Shown here in pieces: positions 35,495 to 44,304 of a stretch of 64,000 nt of DNA. The notes under the pieces were generated by a model. It worked only from the letters and a program-made list of their open reading frames with translations, was not told the origin of the DNA and did not search any database. Every line of letters starts with the position of its first letter. The first letter of the stretch is position 1. Origin of the DNA: Syntrophobacter sp963666995 (lineage in GTDB: Bacteria > Desulfobacterota > Syntrophobacteria > Syntrophobacterales > Syntrophobacteraceae); assembly GCA_963666995.1 (NCBI GenBank), contig OY762941.1, positions 2,728,001 through 2,792,000 of the forward strand, read 5' to 3'. Position numbers and translations under genes: made by a program.

Positions 35495-36179
35495 CGGAGC
35501 GGCGCTCCTGAACCTCCTTCAACTGACGGATTCGTTCTTCCCGTCCGGAGGCTTCGCCTATTCATGGGGGCTCGAAACCTATGTGAACGACGGACTTGTT
35601 GAAAGAGCGGGAGGGCTCGGAGGGTTCCTTTCCGCCTACCTCAAGGGGCAACTTGCGAGAAGTGATGCGCTGGTGGTGAAACTCGCCTTTGAGGCGGCCG
35701 AAAAAAAGGATCTTGCAACGCTCATCCGGCTCGACAACAGGCTGAATGCCATGAAGACAGCCAGGGAATGCAGGGAAGGAGGGCTGCAGATCGGGAAGCA
35801 AATCCTCAAAATAGTCATTGCACTGCATCAGAACGCATTCCTCGTGGAATTTGCAGGCAGTATCGAGTCGCGAAAGGCTTGGGGACATCACGCGCCTGTT
35901 TTCGGCTTGGCCTGCCGGTCACTGGGGGTGGCGAAGCGCAGTTGCGTGCAGGCATTCCTGTATCAGGCGGCCCTGGGAATCGTAAGCGCCGGAGTGCGCC
36001 TGATTCCGCTGGGACACATGGACGGACAGGCTGCCCTGGAACGGATAAAACCCCTGCTGGTGGAGATTTCGGATGAGATCGATCCTCTGGGGGAGGAGGA
36101 TATCTCTTCCTTCGCTCCGGGAATCGAAATCAGGGCCATGAGGCATGAGACCCTTTATACGAGATTGTTCAGATCATAG
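35487..36179 (+). CDS. ureF: Urease accessory protein UreF
   Basis: All-helical maturation factor, about 230 residues, that binds UreD and gates GTP hydrolysis by UreG. Family segments: LLNLLQLTDSFFPSGGFAYSWGLE at the N-terminus and the C-terminal region with IRLIPLGH-like (VRLIPLGHMDGQAAL). The ATG overlaps the end of ureE by eight bases, so the two are translationally coupled. Confidence 0.93.
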   Translation: MDSGAALLNLLQLTDSFFPSGGFAYSWGLETYVNDGLVERAGGLGGFLSAYLKGQLARSDALVVKLAFEAAEKKDLATLIRLDNRLNAMKTARECREGGLQIGKQILKIVIALHQNAFLVEFAGSIESRKAWGHHAPVFGLACRSLGVAKRSCVQAFLYQAALGIVSAGVRLIPLGHMDGQAALERIKPLLVEISDEIDPLGEEDISSFAPGIEIRAMRHETLYTRLFRS

Positions 36180-36193
36180 GAGTGAATCTAACC

Positions 36194-36802
36194 ATGGCAC
36201 GCCCCGCAAAAATCGGCGTAGGGGGTCCCGTCGGCTCCGGCAAAACGGCTTTGATTGAAAAACTCTGCAAAGCAATGTCCCGCGAATATTCCATCGCGGT
36301 TGTTACAAACGACATATTTACCAGGGAAGATGCGGAGTTCCTCATACGCTCGGGGGCCTTGCCCGAACAAAGAATTCTGGGTGTGGAAACAGGCGGATGT
36401 CCGCATACCGCGATAAGGGAAGATGCCTCGCTGAACCAGGATGCCATAGCAAAACTCATCGAAAGGTTTGCCGATTTAGACATTGTCTTCGTCGAGAGCG
36501 GCGGGGACAACCTCGCCGCGAGTTTCAGCCCGGAGCTGGTAGACAGCTCCATTTACGTGATAGATGTTTCCGGAGGCGACAAGATCCCGAGGAAAGGCGG
36601 CCCCGGCATCACGAGATCCGATCTGCTCGTGATCAACAAGATAGATCTGGCCCCTTATGTCGGAGCGAGCCTCGAAGTAATGGCAAGAGATTCCCTCAAG
36701 ATGAGAGGAAAGAAACCGTTCCTCTTCACGAACATACGCAAAAACCACGGAGTGGATGAAGTCATCGGGTGGATCAAACGAGATGTCCTGTTCATCGATT
36801 GA
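36194..36802 (+). CDS. ureG: Urease accessory GTPase UreG
   Basis: SIMIBI-class GTPase that delivers nickel during urease assembly. P-loop GVGGPVGSGKTALIEKLC (~8-25), the metal-binding CPH motif in TGGCPHTAIREDASLN (~70), the switch segment VFVESGGDNLAASFSPEL and the base-specific NKID. 202 residues. AGGAG lies eleven bases before the ATG at 36194; a GTG four codons earlier lacks one. Ends overlapping ureD. Confidence 0.96.
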   Translation: MARPAKIGVGGPVGSGKTALIEKLCKAMSREYSIAVVTNDIFTREDAEFLIRSGALPEQRILGVETGGCPHTAIREDASLNQDAIAKLIERFADLDIVFVESGGDNLAASFSPELVDSSIYVIDVSGGDKIPRKGGPGITRSDLLVINKIDLAPYVGASLEVMARDSLKMRGKKPFLFTNIRKNHGVDEVIGWIKRDVLFID

Positions 36803-37676
36803 TGAAGATCTTTTCGAAGTCGGCCGGCATGGCAAGCTCAGGCTGGTCTTCAGGGAAAGGGGCGGACAAACGTTGCTGCAGGATTCCTATGCGACAATGC
36901 CCATGCACTGTCTGCCTCCACTCTATCCCGATGCCACGGGCTGGGCATATGCCTACCTGGTCAATCCGACCGGCGGGTTTGTGGGGGGAGATCGAATAGA
37001 GACGGACATCGACCTCTCCGGGAAATCCCACCTGTTTCTCACCACTCAGTCAGCAACCCGGATCTATAAGAGTACCGGCGCCTTTGCCACACAGCAAGTG
37101 AATGTGAATCTCAGCAAAGGCGCCGTAATCGAATACCTGCCCGGCTACGTCATCCCTTTTGCAGGCTCGCTCTACCACCAGGCGACCAGGGTTCGAATGG
37201 AATCAGATGCGATAGCTTTTATAGCCGATTCGTTTACCACGGGACGTCTGGCCATGGGCGAACACCTCTCCTTCGGCGAGTACGCCAATTCCGTGGAAAT
37301 CGAATACGACGGGGTGCCGCTCGTCATCGACAGGTTCACCCTGAAACCCGGTGACACCGACTATACGGCGTTCGGTTTGCTTGAGTCCTTCCGTATCTGC
37401 TCGACCATCTATCTGATCTTTGATAACAAGGAAAAGGAAAACGCGCTGCTCGAAGCCCTTCGGGCCGTGGTGGATGGAAGCGAAGGGGTGATGGGGGGAG
37501 TTTCCGCACTGTGGTCCCATGGTATTGTCATACGATTATTGGGTGCCGGGACGCGACATATTGAAAAGGCGACCGCTCAAATCTGGTCCATTGCAAGGAA
37601 GGCGATTTTCCCCGATTTAGAGCAAACCGAAGGTGCGATTGCGCTTCACAGCAGAGCCGCCGGTTTCGGATACTGA
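36783..37676 (+). CDS. ureD: Urease accessory protein UreD (UreH)
   Basis: Scaffold that carries nickel from UreG to apo-urease. About 297 residues, with LVNPTGGFVGGDRIETDIDL, FLTTQSATRIYKST and GAVIEYLPGYVIPFAGS, the typical UreD core. ureD comes last here, after ureG, rather than first as in many enterobacterial operons. The ATG at 36783 overlaps the ureG end by 20 bases. It is the last gene of the urea operon; a convergent gene follows. Confidence 0.93.
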   Translation: MSCSSIDEDLFEVGRHGKLRLVFRERGGQTLLQDSYATMPMHCLPPLYPDATGWAYAYLVNPTGGFVGGDRIETDIDLSGKSHLFLTTQSATRIYKSTGAFATQQVNVNLSKGAVIEYLPGYVIPFAGSLYHQATRVRMESDAIAFIADSFTTGRLAMGEHLSFGEYANSVEIEYDGVPLVIDRFTLKPGDTDYTAFGLLESFRICSTIYLIFDNKEKENALLEALRAVVDGSEGVMGGVSALWSHGIVIRLLGAGTRHIEKATAQIWSIARKAIFPDLEQTEGAIALHSRAAGFGY

Positions 37677-37843
37677 GCCCTTGTCCCAATCGGTCTGCGG
37701 GTCGGAAGCTCACCGGCTCCAGCCGCCCCCCGGCACTCTTGTCCTGAAAATACGATAAGGATGTGGAAGACCCATTCGGGGTTTTCCGCGTGGAGAGGGT
37801 GCCCCGGAGGTCCTTCACTGTTCCCGCCGGGGTACCCTGAATT

Positions 37844-38962
37844 TTACAGCATGGCTGGGGAGAGGAAGAGCCTGCCGGGTAAAAATGTTTTGAAATCAAA
37901 CATAAAACGCCTGCCTGCACCTTCCATTACGTAAACGATGTCGTTTGGCTTGAGCGCTATGTCGGGTTGAAAGCCTTTGGTGATCTGGTCCAGGTCCACC
38001 GGAAGAGTCTCGCGCCGGCCGGTCTCATTCACTCGCAGAATCACGGCGTTTTGGGAAGCAAGCACGAGCTGAAGACCTCCACTCTGCGCTATAGCCTTGG
38101 CCACCGTCATGTTATCCTGGAGAAGGAGCCCCCCCGGCCTGTTAACGGCACCCAGGACGTACGCGGCCCGCGCAAAGGGAACAAGAATCACATCCCCGTT
38201 TTGAACGGGATAGTTCAGCGCCATATCCCCCTTGAGCAACAGCATGGTCAGATCTACGTCGACGGTCTGCGTTTGGGGCGAGGAGGACTGTTGCGGCGAT
38301 GTGGCCGAAGAGTCCTGGGAATCACTCACGGTGCGGACGATGCGAACCGTCTCGCCGGCCTTGGTCGAAAGCCCGCCGGCCATGCTCAGGACTTCCAGGA
38401 GGGTGCGGGGGCCGATGAGGGGATAAAAAGCCGGTTTGTTGACCGCACCCGTAACGGCTACCCGCTCGTGCCGGTATTCCTTGACGGCCACGGTAATCTG
38501 CGGATTTGCAAGGTAATCTCCCTGCTTGTACAGTTCAGTGAGCTTCTTTGCTATTTCCGAAGTGGTCAGGCCGTCTACCTTGACATCGCCGACGAGGAGA
38601 AGGCTGACCTCCCCCTGGCCGCTTACCAGTGCGTCCATACTGAGTTGGTCCGCAGACAGGAAAGTGACCGTCAGTACATCTTCGGAACCCACTTTGTAGT
38701 CCTTGAAATCTTTCACCGGCAGCATGGCGGCCTGGTGCAACAATTGCTGCTGCAGTTGCGCCTGCTTGTCCTGAGAGTCGCCCTGAACCACAGCCGGCTG
38801 GGTGGGCAAGGGCTTTGCGGGCGCAGGAGACCGGGACGGCCGGATCTCCCATGCGGGCCCGTTGCTGCCGATCACCATCTGTTCCCGCCATTGATGCCCG
38901 GCGCAACCGGATGCGAATATCAGGGCGCCTAAACATGCCAGAAAATTTCGTCTCAGCTTCAT
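37844..38962 (-). CDS. Polysaccharide export lipoprotein (Wza/SLBB type)
   Basis: Outer-membrane-associated export protein. Lipobox LIFASGC gives a lipidated Cys at residue ~20. The Poly_export domain begins DYKVGSEDVLTVTFLSADQLS (~90) and is followed by two SLBB-like domains: ERVAVTGAVNKPAFYPLIGPRTLLEVLSMAGGL and AAYVLGAVNRPGGLLLQDNMTVAKAIAQSGGL. Between them is a Ser/Gln-rich linker (about 20 residues). Length of 372 matches Wza-like proteins. It stands alone, with no glycosyltransferase or Wzc neighbour in the window, so the exported polymer is unknown. Confidence 0.93.
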   Translation of the reverse strand: MKLRRNFLACLGALIFASGCAGHQWREQMVIGSNGPAWEIRPSRSPAPAKPLPTQPAVVQGDSQDKQAQLQQQLLHQAAMLPVKDFKDYKVGSEDVLTVTFLSADQLSMDALVSGQGEVSLLLVGDVKVDGLTTSEIAKKLTELYKQGDYLANPQITVAVKEYRHERVAVTGAVNKPAFYPLIGPRTLLEVLSMAGGLSTKAGETVRIVRTVSDSQDSSATSPQQSSSPQTQTVDVDLTMLLLKGDMALNYPVQNGDVILVPFARAAYVLGAVNRPGGLLLQDNMTVAKAIAQSGGLQLVLASQNAVILRVNETGRRETLPVDLDQITKGFQPDIALKPNDIVYVMEGAGRRFMFDFKTFLPGRLFLSPAML

Positions 38963-39227
38963 CGCTGTTCCTTTGGTCTCGTCTTTGAGGGAACCGAAAA
39001 CTTCAAGTAGATAGCCCCCAATATAACGCGAAACTGCTCCCGGAAAAACCGGAATTACGAATTCGCAATCTCTTCATTCCATTACGGCGCAAAATAGACG
39101 ATCGCTTGAAACTTCAGGCGGTCCGCCCCCCGAACGGAGGGCCTCGCAGAAGGCGCTGTTGCACGAACGGAATCCAAGTGAAAAATAGGCCGGCTCAGAG
39201 CGGCATTTTGAGGCCCCGGTGCGCATC

Positions 39228-39566
39228 TCATGTCTTGCACAGCGCATTTGTGATGATGGTATACAGCATTGCCAGGAGGATGGAGATCAGATTTCCGACA
39301 AGGAAATAACTGTTGGAGATTTCGCTGTCCTGTTCATGATGGAGTCTCGTGCCGAGCTTCATCGTGCCGAACGCGATCAGCATCTGCGGGTAGCCGTGAA
39401 GGAGGGCCGTAAAAAGAACCAGTCGTTCGAGAATTCCCTTCAAGGCGGCGCCGACGTCCGGGCGTCCGCTCCTGTCAGGGGTGAAATGGCGCCCCAGGGC
39501 CCAAAAGATGATCAGACCCGCGACTTCTCCACACCCAAAGACAATGGCGGCATACCCGTATCGCAT
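39228..39566 (-). CDS. Small membrane protein paired with the SatD-type gene
   Basis: A 112-residue protein with three predicted membrane segments: AAIVFGCGEVAGLIIFWALG (~6-25), ILERLVLFTALLHGYPQMLI (~45-64) and FLVGNLISILLAMLYTIIT (~88-106). No known domain is recognised. AAAGGGG precedes the ATG. It begins about 13 bases after the SatD-type gene ends, so the two are one transcription unit. In other bacteria SatD-type genes are often followed by a small membrane protein, which supports a functional pair. Function unknown. Confidence 0.7.
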   Translation of the reverse strand: MRYGYAAIVFGCGEVAGLIIFWALGRHFTPDRSGRPDVGAALKGILERLVLFTALLHGYPQMLIAFGTMKLGTRLHHEQDSEISNSYFLVGNLISILLAMLYTIITNALCKT

Positions 39567-39579
39567 CGGCCCCCTTTCA

Positions 39580-40206
39580 TCAGGTCGTCAAACTGTAGAT
39601 TACTTCCTTGAGCGCTCTATACTCCTCGATCAGAAGATGTTTTCTGCGCTTCCAAATCTGTGAGCGGTTCTTGTCGTATTTGGCTGCCGGTTCCTCGTTG
39701 CTTGTACTGGCCAGCAAGTCCGAAATGAAGGCGTAGTCTTTCGGGCTCCATCTGGCGATCAATGCGTCCGTGACGCTGTAGAGTCGATTCAAGTTTTTGG
39801 ATAAGACGGGGTCCGGCAGGTCGAAGAAGAACCGGGGCCTGTCTCTGCGCTTGGCCGAAAGGATTTGACGCGCCCGGGTCAGTCCCGGCCCCATCATTCC
39901 GTAAGCGATCTCCCTGTTGAGGGGCGTATTGATTGCTCCGTAATGGGCGACGTAGCGGATTGCAAAGGCGTACTGGTTCTTGATTCGCTCCTCTTCGAGA
40001 TAGAATATCGATTCGACGACCGCCCGAAGCGATGCGGCGATTCCCTGGAATTCGTCGCCCAACGTGATCGTGTAGGGGGATAGAATCATTTTCTTCAGCG
40101 CGCGGTTGCAGGCTGTCACAAGCCGGATGAAATCCTGACGGGGTTTCTCGGAAACCCACTTGCTGCTTCCGATGACGTCGCACATGAGGATATGGTAGTC
40201 TGCCAT
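39580..40206 (-). CDS. SatD-family protein with nucleotide-cyclase-like motifs
   Basis: A 208-residue cytoplasmic protein of the SatD family, named for an acid-tolerance locus of Streptococcus mutans; biochemical role unknown. The N-terminal strand MADYHILMCDVIGSSK and the later TLGDEFQGIAA (D10 and D51) resemble the two metal-binding aspartates of class III nucleotide cyclases, which are similarly spaced (about 40 residues). The C-terminus, AAKYDKNRSQIWKRRKHLLIEE, reads as a possible helix-turn-helix. Next gene is a small three-segment membrane protein. Catalytic activity is a hypothesis. Confidence 0.78.
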   Translation of the reverse strand: MADYHILMCDVIGSSKWVSEKPRQDFIRLVTACNRALKKMILSPYTITLGDEFQGIAASLRAVVESIFYLEEERIKNQYAFAIRYVAHYGAINTPLNREIAYGMMGPGLTRARQILSAKRRDRPRFFFDLPDPVLSKNLNRLYSVTDALIARWSPKDYAFISDLLASTSNEEPAAKYDKNRSQIWKRRKHLLIEEYRALKEVIYSLTT

Positions 40207-40243
40207 AACGTATTGTTTCTATTTTAATGAAACATATATATAA

Positions 40244-40281
40244 GTATCATTATATTTGATACACAACCTGATGATTCATCA
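40244..40281. promoter_or_regulatory. Two short palindromes upstream of the SatD-type gene
   Basis: GTATCA-TTATATT-TGATAC (about 40244-40262) and TGATGATTCATCA (about 40269-40281) lie in an AT-rich stretch 40-75 bases upstream of the start codon. They could be operator half-sites for an autoregulated promoter. The remaining part of 40207-40837 shows no gene. Confidence 0.4.
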
Positions 40282-40837
40282 AGAATGAAACATATGTTCA
40301 TGATGTTGTCAAGGACTTTTCTCGGTGGAATTGCCGCATTCTGCCGGCCTGTCGACTCTTTGTCCCAGGCCTTCCACTGCCGGGAAGCGAAGAGCTTCAT
40401 CGATACCGAATGGGCTTCGCCTCGCAGGGTTCTTGCCGCCATGGCATGGGAAACAGAGACGGTACGTCCTTGGGAGTTGTTGGCGGACTAACCTTATGGT
40501 ATACATAAATAAATGCCGACCTTACCGACATCACCACATTCTCGATAAGGAATGCACGGCATTCAAGCGCGGTTATCCCTTCACGGCGAAAGTTCCGGAC
40601 TGCCGTGAGCGCCCTTTCGTGTGAGCTTCTGACTTTGCCTGCTGTTTTAATCGACGAATTGAGACCCGGAGCCGGGAACCGGACGCTTCACTTTGCGGGG
40701 CCGATTTGTCCCTGAGAATCGACTTCGATTATTCCACGAAAGACCGAATAGCCCTCGACACGTGTTCTCCGGTGAGCGGGGAACCGGGCAACGAACCTGA
40801 ATCGCACCTTAAATCGCCCTGGAGAAGAGGAGACGCC

Positions 40838-43279
40838 ATGACCCTCGGCTGTCTTGCCAGACCACTGATCATTATGGCCCTGGTGCCGGTGTTTGCGCTG
40901 CCGGTGATTCCGACGAAGTCGTGGGCGGGCTCATTTATTTCTGTCCCGGGACTCGGCGCATCTCAAAAGGCAAAGGACAAGAAGGCTTCCGAAACCGTCA
41001 AAGTGCCGGATGGCCTTGCCAGGGAAAAAGTGGACGGGTTTGTCGCGCGGCTTGACGACGACCAGGTCAGGCGCCTTCTCATCGACGAACTCAGGCAAGC
41101 CGCGGCGGCACAGGAAAAAGGGCGGGAAGGCCCGCCGCAGCCCGATGGGATCACGCGGATCATCCAGGTCGCCGGAGAGACGGCAGCCCTCCTGCACGAC
41201 CGGATCGATGAATTCACTTCCGATGCCCAGACCGCGCCCGCGCAGCTCTCCGATGCTTATAAGCGGATGGGAAGCGGCGGCGACCCGCAGTCCATTCCTA
41301 AAACGATCCTGTTCGCGGCCCTGCTGTTGGCCGCCGTTCTGATCGGGTCATACGTGATACGCTGGAGAAAGGCGGGGACGCGGGGGGCATATGAATCTTC
41401 GTGCCCGCTGCCGCTGTCCGAACGGGCGAAGCGGCAGGGCAACCGGGCCCTTGCCGATGCCGGCGCCGTGCTGGCGTTTGCCGTCCTCAATCTGGTCCTC
41501 TACTTCATATTCCTTGACGATCACGGGGCCGGCCGCCTGATGTTTCTAACTTACCTGGGCCTGATGCTACTGGTCTGCGCCGTTTACATCGCTTTCACCT
41601 TCGTCCTGTCGCCTAAAGATCCGGCCCTGCGCCTTGTCTCGCTGGATGATGCCGCCGCAGTCTTTATCCACAGATGGGCGACCGCCATTTCAGTTGTTAT
41701 GGGGATCGGGCTGTTGATCACGGTGTTCCTGGAATTGACGGGAACCCCCGAGAGGCTTTTCGTCCTGATCGACGCGTGTACGGGCCTGGTGGTCTTTTTG
41801 ATGCTCCTCTTCATCCTGGTCCGGAAGCGGGAACCGGTGAGCAGGTTTCTGGCGGGAACAGCTTTCGCGGTCCGGGGAACGGACGCGGATTCGCCTCGCC
41901 GAGGTCTCTACTGGTATGCGGCAGCTATTTTCTATTTCTTTGCGACCTGGTGTCTGTGGGTTTTCTACCTCCTTCTGGGCCGCGCCGAAATCGTCGTCCC
42001 GGTTTTCGCTCTTCTGTCCGCCGTCCCTCTTTTCCTGATCTTGAATCGCGTGGGGCAGCGGCTGCTCGATGCGGTCTTCGGGCTGATCGAAGCCCGGGAA
42101 GGGCCGCTAAACGCGGCCGTCGTGCCGGTTGTTCCCGGGAAGCCGGCTCCCGCGGACCAGGGCGTCTGCGAAACCGACGCCCCCATGTCGCGCCTCGGCA
42201 AATTCATCCCGGTCCTGCGGCGCTGCCTCAGCGTCTGCATCGCGGTCATCGTGTGCTTCCTGCTCCTCTACCTCTGGGGGTTCAACGTGCGGGTCGGCGA
42301 AACCATAATGAGCGCGGCCCTCGAGGTGCTCTTCGTCGTGACCCTCAGCTACGTGGCCTGGAAGCTGATCGAGGGCGCAATCAATCGGAGGCTTGCCAAA
42401 ATCGAAGTTACCCGGCCCGATGACGAAGAAGAACGGGACGGAGGGGTTGAAGGCGGAAGCAGAGCGGGCACGCTCCTTCACCTTCTGCGCAAGTTCCTTT
42501 TCATCGCCCTCCTGACGATGGTCGTACTCATCGTCCTTTCTGCGATCGGAATCGACATCGCCCCTCTGCTCGCCGGCGCGGGGATCCTCGGACTGGCCAT
42601 CGGCTTCGGGACTCAGACCCTGGTCAAGGACATCGTTTCCGGGGTATTTTTCCTCATCGATGATGCTTTCAGGATCGGAGACTACGTGGACACGGGCAGA
42701 CTGAAGGGGACCGTCGAACACATTTCCATCCGGTCCCTCCAGCTTCGGCACACCAGGGGCATGATCCACACCATCCCCTTCAGCGATCTGAAATCGGTGA
42801 CGAACTATTCGCGTGACTACAACATCGAAAAGATCGACGTAAGGGTGCCTTTCGACACCGATGTCGACAAGGTGCGGAAGATTCTCAAGAAAATAAATAA
42901 GGAATTGGCCGACGATGAGGAACTCGGGAGCAAACTGCTCGCTCCCGTCAAATCGCAGGGTGTCAGGGAAGTCGACGATTCCGCCCTGATCATCCGGATC
43001 AAATTCAAGACAAGGCCCGGGGATCAGTACGCCATCAAGCGGGAGATCTTTACCAAGCTCATGAAGGCGTTTGACGAAAAGGGGATTCAGTTTGCGCATC
43101 GCCACGTGATCGTTCGCCTTCCAGAAGCCCTGGACGGCCGGGGCGAGGGACCGGCCGGGCCGTCTCACTCCATGGAAGAACAGCTCATGGCCTCCGGGGC
43201 CGCGGCGGCCGTCGCGACGGCCTTGGCCGAGGAAGAAATGAAAAAACGCAAAGAGGACGAGGAATCGGAAAAGAGCTGA
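40838..43279 (+). CDS. Large MscS-family mechanosensitive channel
   Basis: Inner-membrane channel of the MscS superfamily, about 813 residues, of the MscK/YbdG-like large type. A signal peptide (PLIIMALVPVFALPVIPTKSWA) is followed by a periplasmic region of ~130 residues, about ten hydrophobic segments, then the pore-lining helix and MscS core: PLLAGAGILGLAIGFGTQTL, VKDIVSGVFFLIDDAFRIGDYV, GTVEHISIRSLQLRHTRG and the cytosolic vestibule. The C-terminal tail is Ala/Glu/Lys-rich. The ATG at 40838 follows AGAGGAGACGCC and begins the signal peptide; the frame is open 44 codons further up. Role: release of solutes under hypo-osmotic stress. Confidence 0.92.
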   Translation: MTLGCLARPLIIMALVPVFALPVIPTKSWAGSFISVPGLGASQKAKDKKASETVKVPDGLAREKVDGFVARLDDDQVRRLLIDELRQAAAAQEKGREGPPQPDGITRIIQVAGETAALLHDRIDEFTSDAQTAPAQLSDAYKRMGSGGDPQSIPKTILFAALLLAAVLIGSYVIRWRKAGTRGAYESSCPLPLSERAKRQGNRALADAGAVLAFAVLNLVLYFIFLDDHGAGRLMFLTYLGLMLLVCAVYIAFTFVLSPKDPALRLVSLDDAAAVFIHRWATAISVVMGIGLLITVFLELTGTPERLFVLIDACTGLVVFLMLLFILVRKREPVSRFLAGTAFAVRGTDADSPRRGLYWYAAAIFYFFATWCLWVFYLLLGRAEIVVPVFALLSAVPLFLILNRVGQRLLDAVFGLIEAREGPLNAAVVPVVPGKPAPADQGVCETDAPMSRLGKFIPVLRRCLSVCIAVIVCFLLLYLWGFNVRVGETIMSAALEVLFVVTLSYVAWKLIEGAINRRLAKIEVTRPDDEEERDGGVEGGSRAGTLLHLLRKFLFIALLTMVVLIVLSAIGIDIAPLLAGAGILGLAIGFGTQTLVKDIVSGVFFLIDDAFRIGDYVDTGRLKGTVEHISIRSLQLRHTRGMIHTIPFSDLKSVTNYSRDYNIEKIDVRVPFDTDVDKVRKILKKINKELADDEELGSKLLAPVKSQGVREVDDSALIIRIKFKTRPGDQYAIKREIFTKLMKAFDEKGIQFAHRHVIVRLPEALDGRGEGPAGPSHSMEEQLMASGAAAAVATALAEEEMKKRKEDEESEKS

Positions 43280-43673
43280 TGCGGGAAGGCGAAATCGACC
43301 TCGCGGAGGTGCCTGAAATTATGAGTGCCTGAGGTGAGCCGGCATTCCTGGAGTTAGGACCGGGAGCGATGCGTGGATCGCTCGAATGCGCGCTGCATCC
43401 GCCCGAATCTCCGAGCAGTTGCCCCTCGGTGAAAACCCATTTGAACATTCCTTCAAGCCAACCCCTGCCGGCAGTGTGAAGGCCGGTTCGGTGAACTTCC
43501 ATTTCTCCATCCGCCAAACCTCGAATAATCCACCGGCCGCCTGCTTGAGCCGCCCGGCGCACTGACATTCTTTCGGCTCATGATTATTGTTGCTTCAGCG
43601 CCGTCCCTTACCCATGCGGGCAGAAGGTCAAAACCGGCAGAAAAAAAGTCGTTGCCCACTTGACGGATTCATT

Positions 43674-43692
43674 ATTTATGAATAGTCATTAT
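43674..43692. promoter_or_regulatory. Fur/PerR-box candidate upstream of the second PerR-type gene
   Basis: TTTATGAATAGTCATTATC matches about 13 of 19 positions of the Fur box GATAATGATAATCATTATC, with an exact right half TCATTATC. The adjacent TTCATTATTTATGAA is palindromic. It lies 30-50 bases before the regulator start, an ideal place for autorepression. The rest of 43280-43673 holds no gene. Confidence 0.6.
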
Positions 43693-43723
43693 CAATAACT
43701 CGGGCCAAATTGGAACTTCAGCC

Positions 43724-44164
43724 ATGGTGGATGCGAAGCAGCGCGTAGAGCGGATGCGTCTGAAACTCAAGGAAATGGGACATCGCATTACGCCCCAGCG
43801 GTTGGCGATACTCGGGGTATTGGCCGAAAGTGAGGGGCATCCCAGCGCTGAGGGCATTTATGAAAAAGTGAAGATCAACTTCCCCACGACCAGCATGGCC
43901 ACCGTGTACAAGACCCTGACGGTCCTGAAGGGTCTCGGAGAAGTGCTGGAACTCGAATTCAGTACTGATTACAACCGGTATGATGGGAGCAAGCCTTATC
44001 CCCATCCTCATCTTATCTGCGTGAAGTGCAAACGGATTGCGGATCCCGAGGTGAGCAGCCTTGCGGAGATCACTCGAAAGCTGATTTCGGACACCGGGTA
44101 TAAGATCCTCAGTCATCGCCTTGATTTTTTCGGACTTTGCCCGGAATGCCAAAGGAAGGAGTAA
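43724..44164 (+). CDS. Fur/PerR-family regulator upstream of catalase
   Basis: Winged-helix metalloregulator of 146 residues. DNA-binding region: MGHRITPQRLAILGVLAESEGHPSAE through TSMATVYKTLTVLKGLGEVLEL. Metal-binding region: NRYDGSKPYPHPHLICVKCKRI and the Cys pairs CVKC and CPEC. The pattern is PerR-like. It is distinct from the regulator at 21666. The catalase gene starts 140 bases downstream on the same strand and is the likely target. Confidence 0.88.
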   Translation: MVDAKQRVERMRLKLKEMGHRITPQRLAILGVLAESEGHPSAEGIYEKVKINFPTTSMATVYKTLTVLKGLGEVLELEFSTDYNRYDGSKPYPHPHLICVKCKRIADPEVSSLAEITRKLISDTGYKILSHRLDFFGLCPECQRKE

Positions 44165-44304
44165 GCGGCTCTTTTTTGGCGTCTTAAGGAGAATGATTCC
44201 TTATAGATACCGGGACCAGCCCGGCCAAACCGGGGTGGCGGGCACCAGCGGGAGCCGCTTTGGGACGAACACAGGCAGCCGCCAGACATCAGGAAAGGGA
44301 ATAC

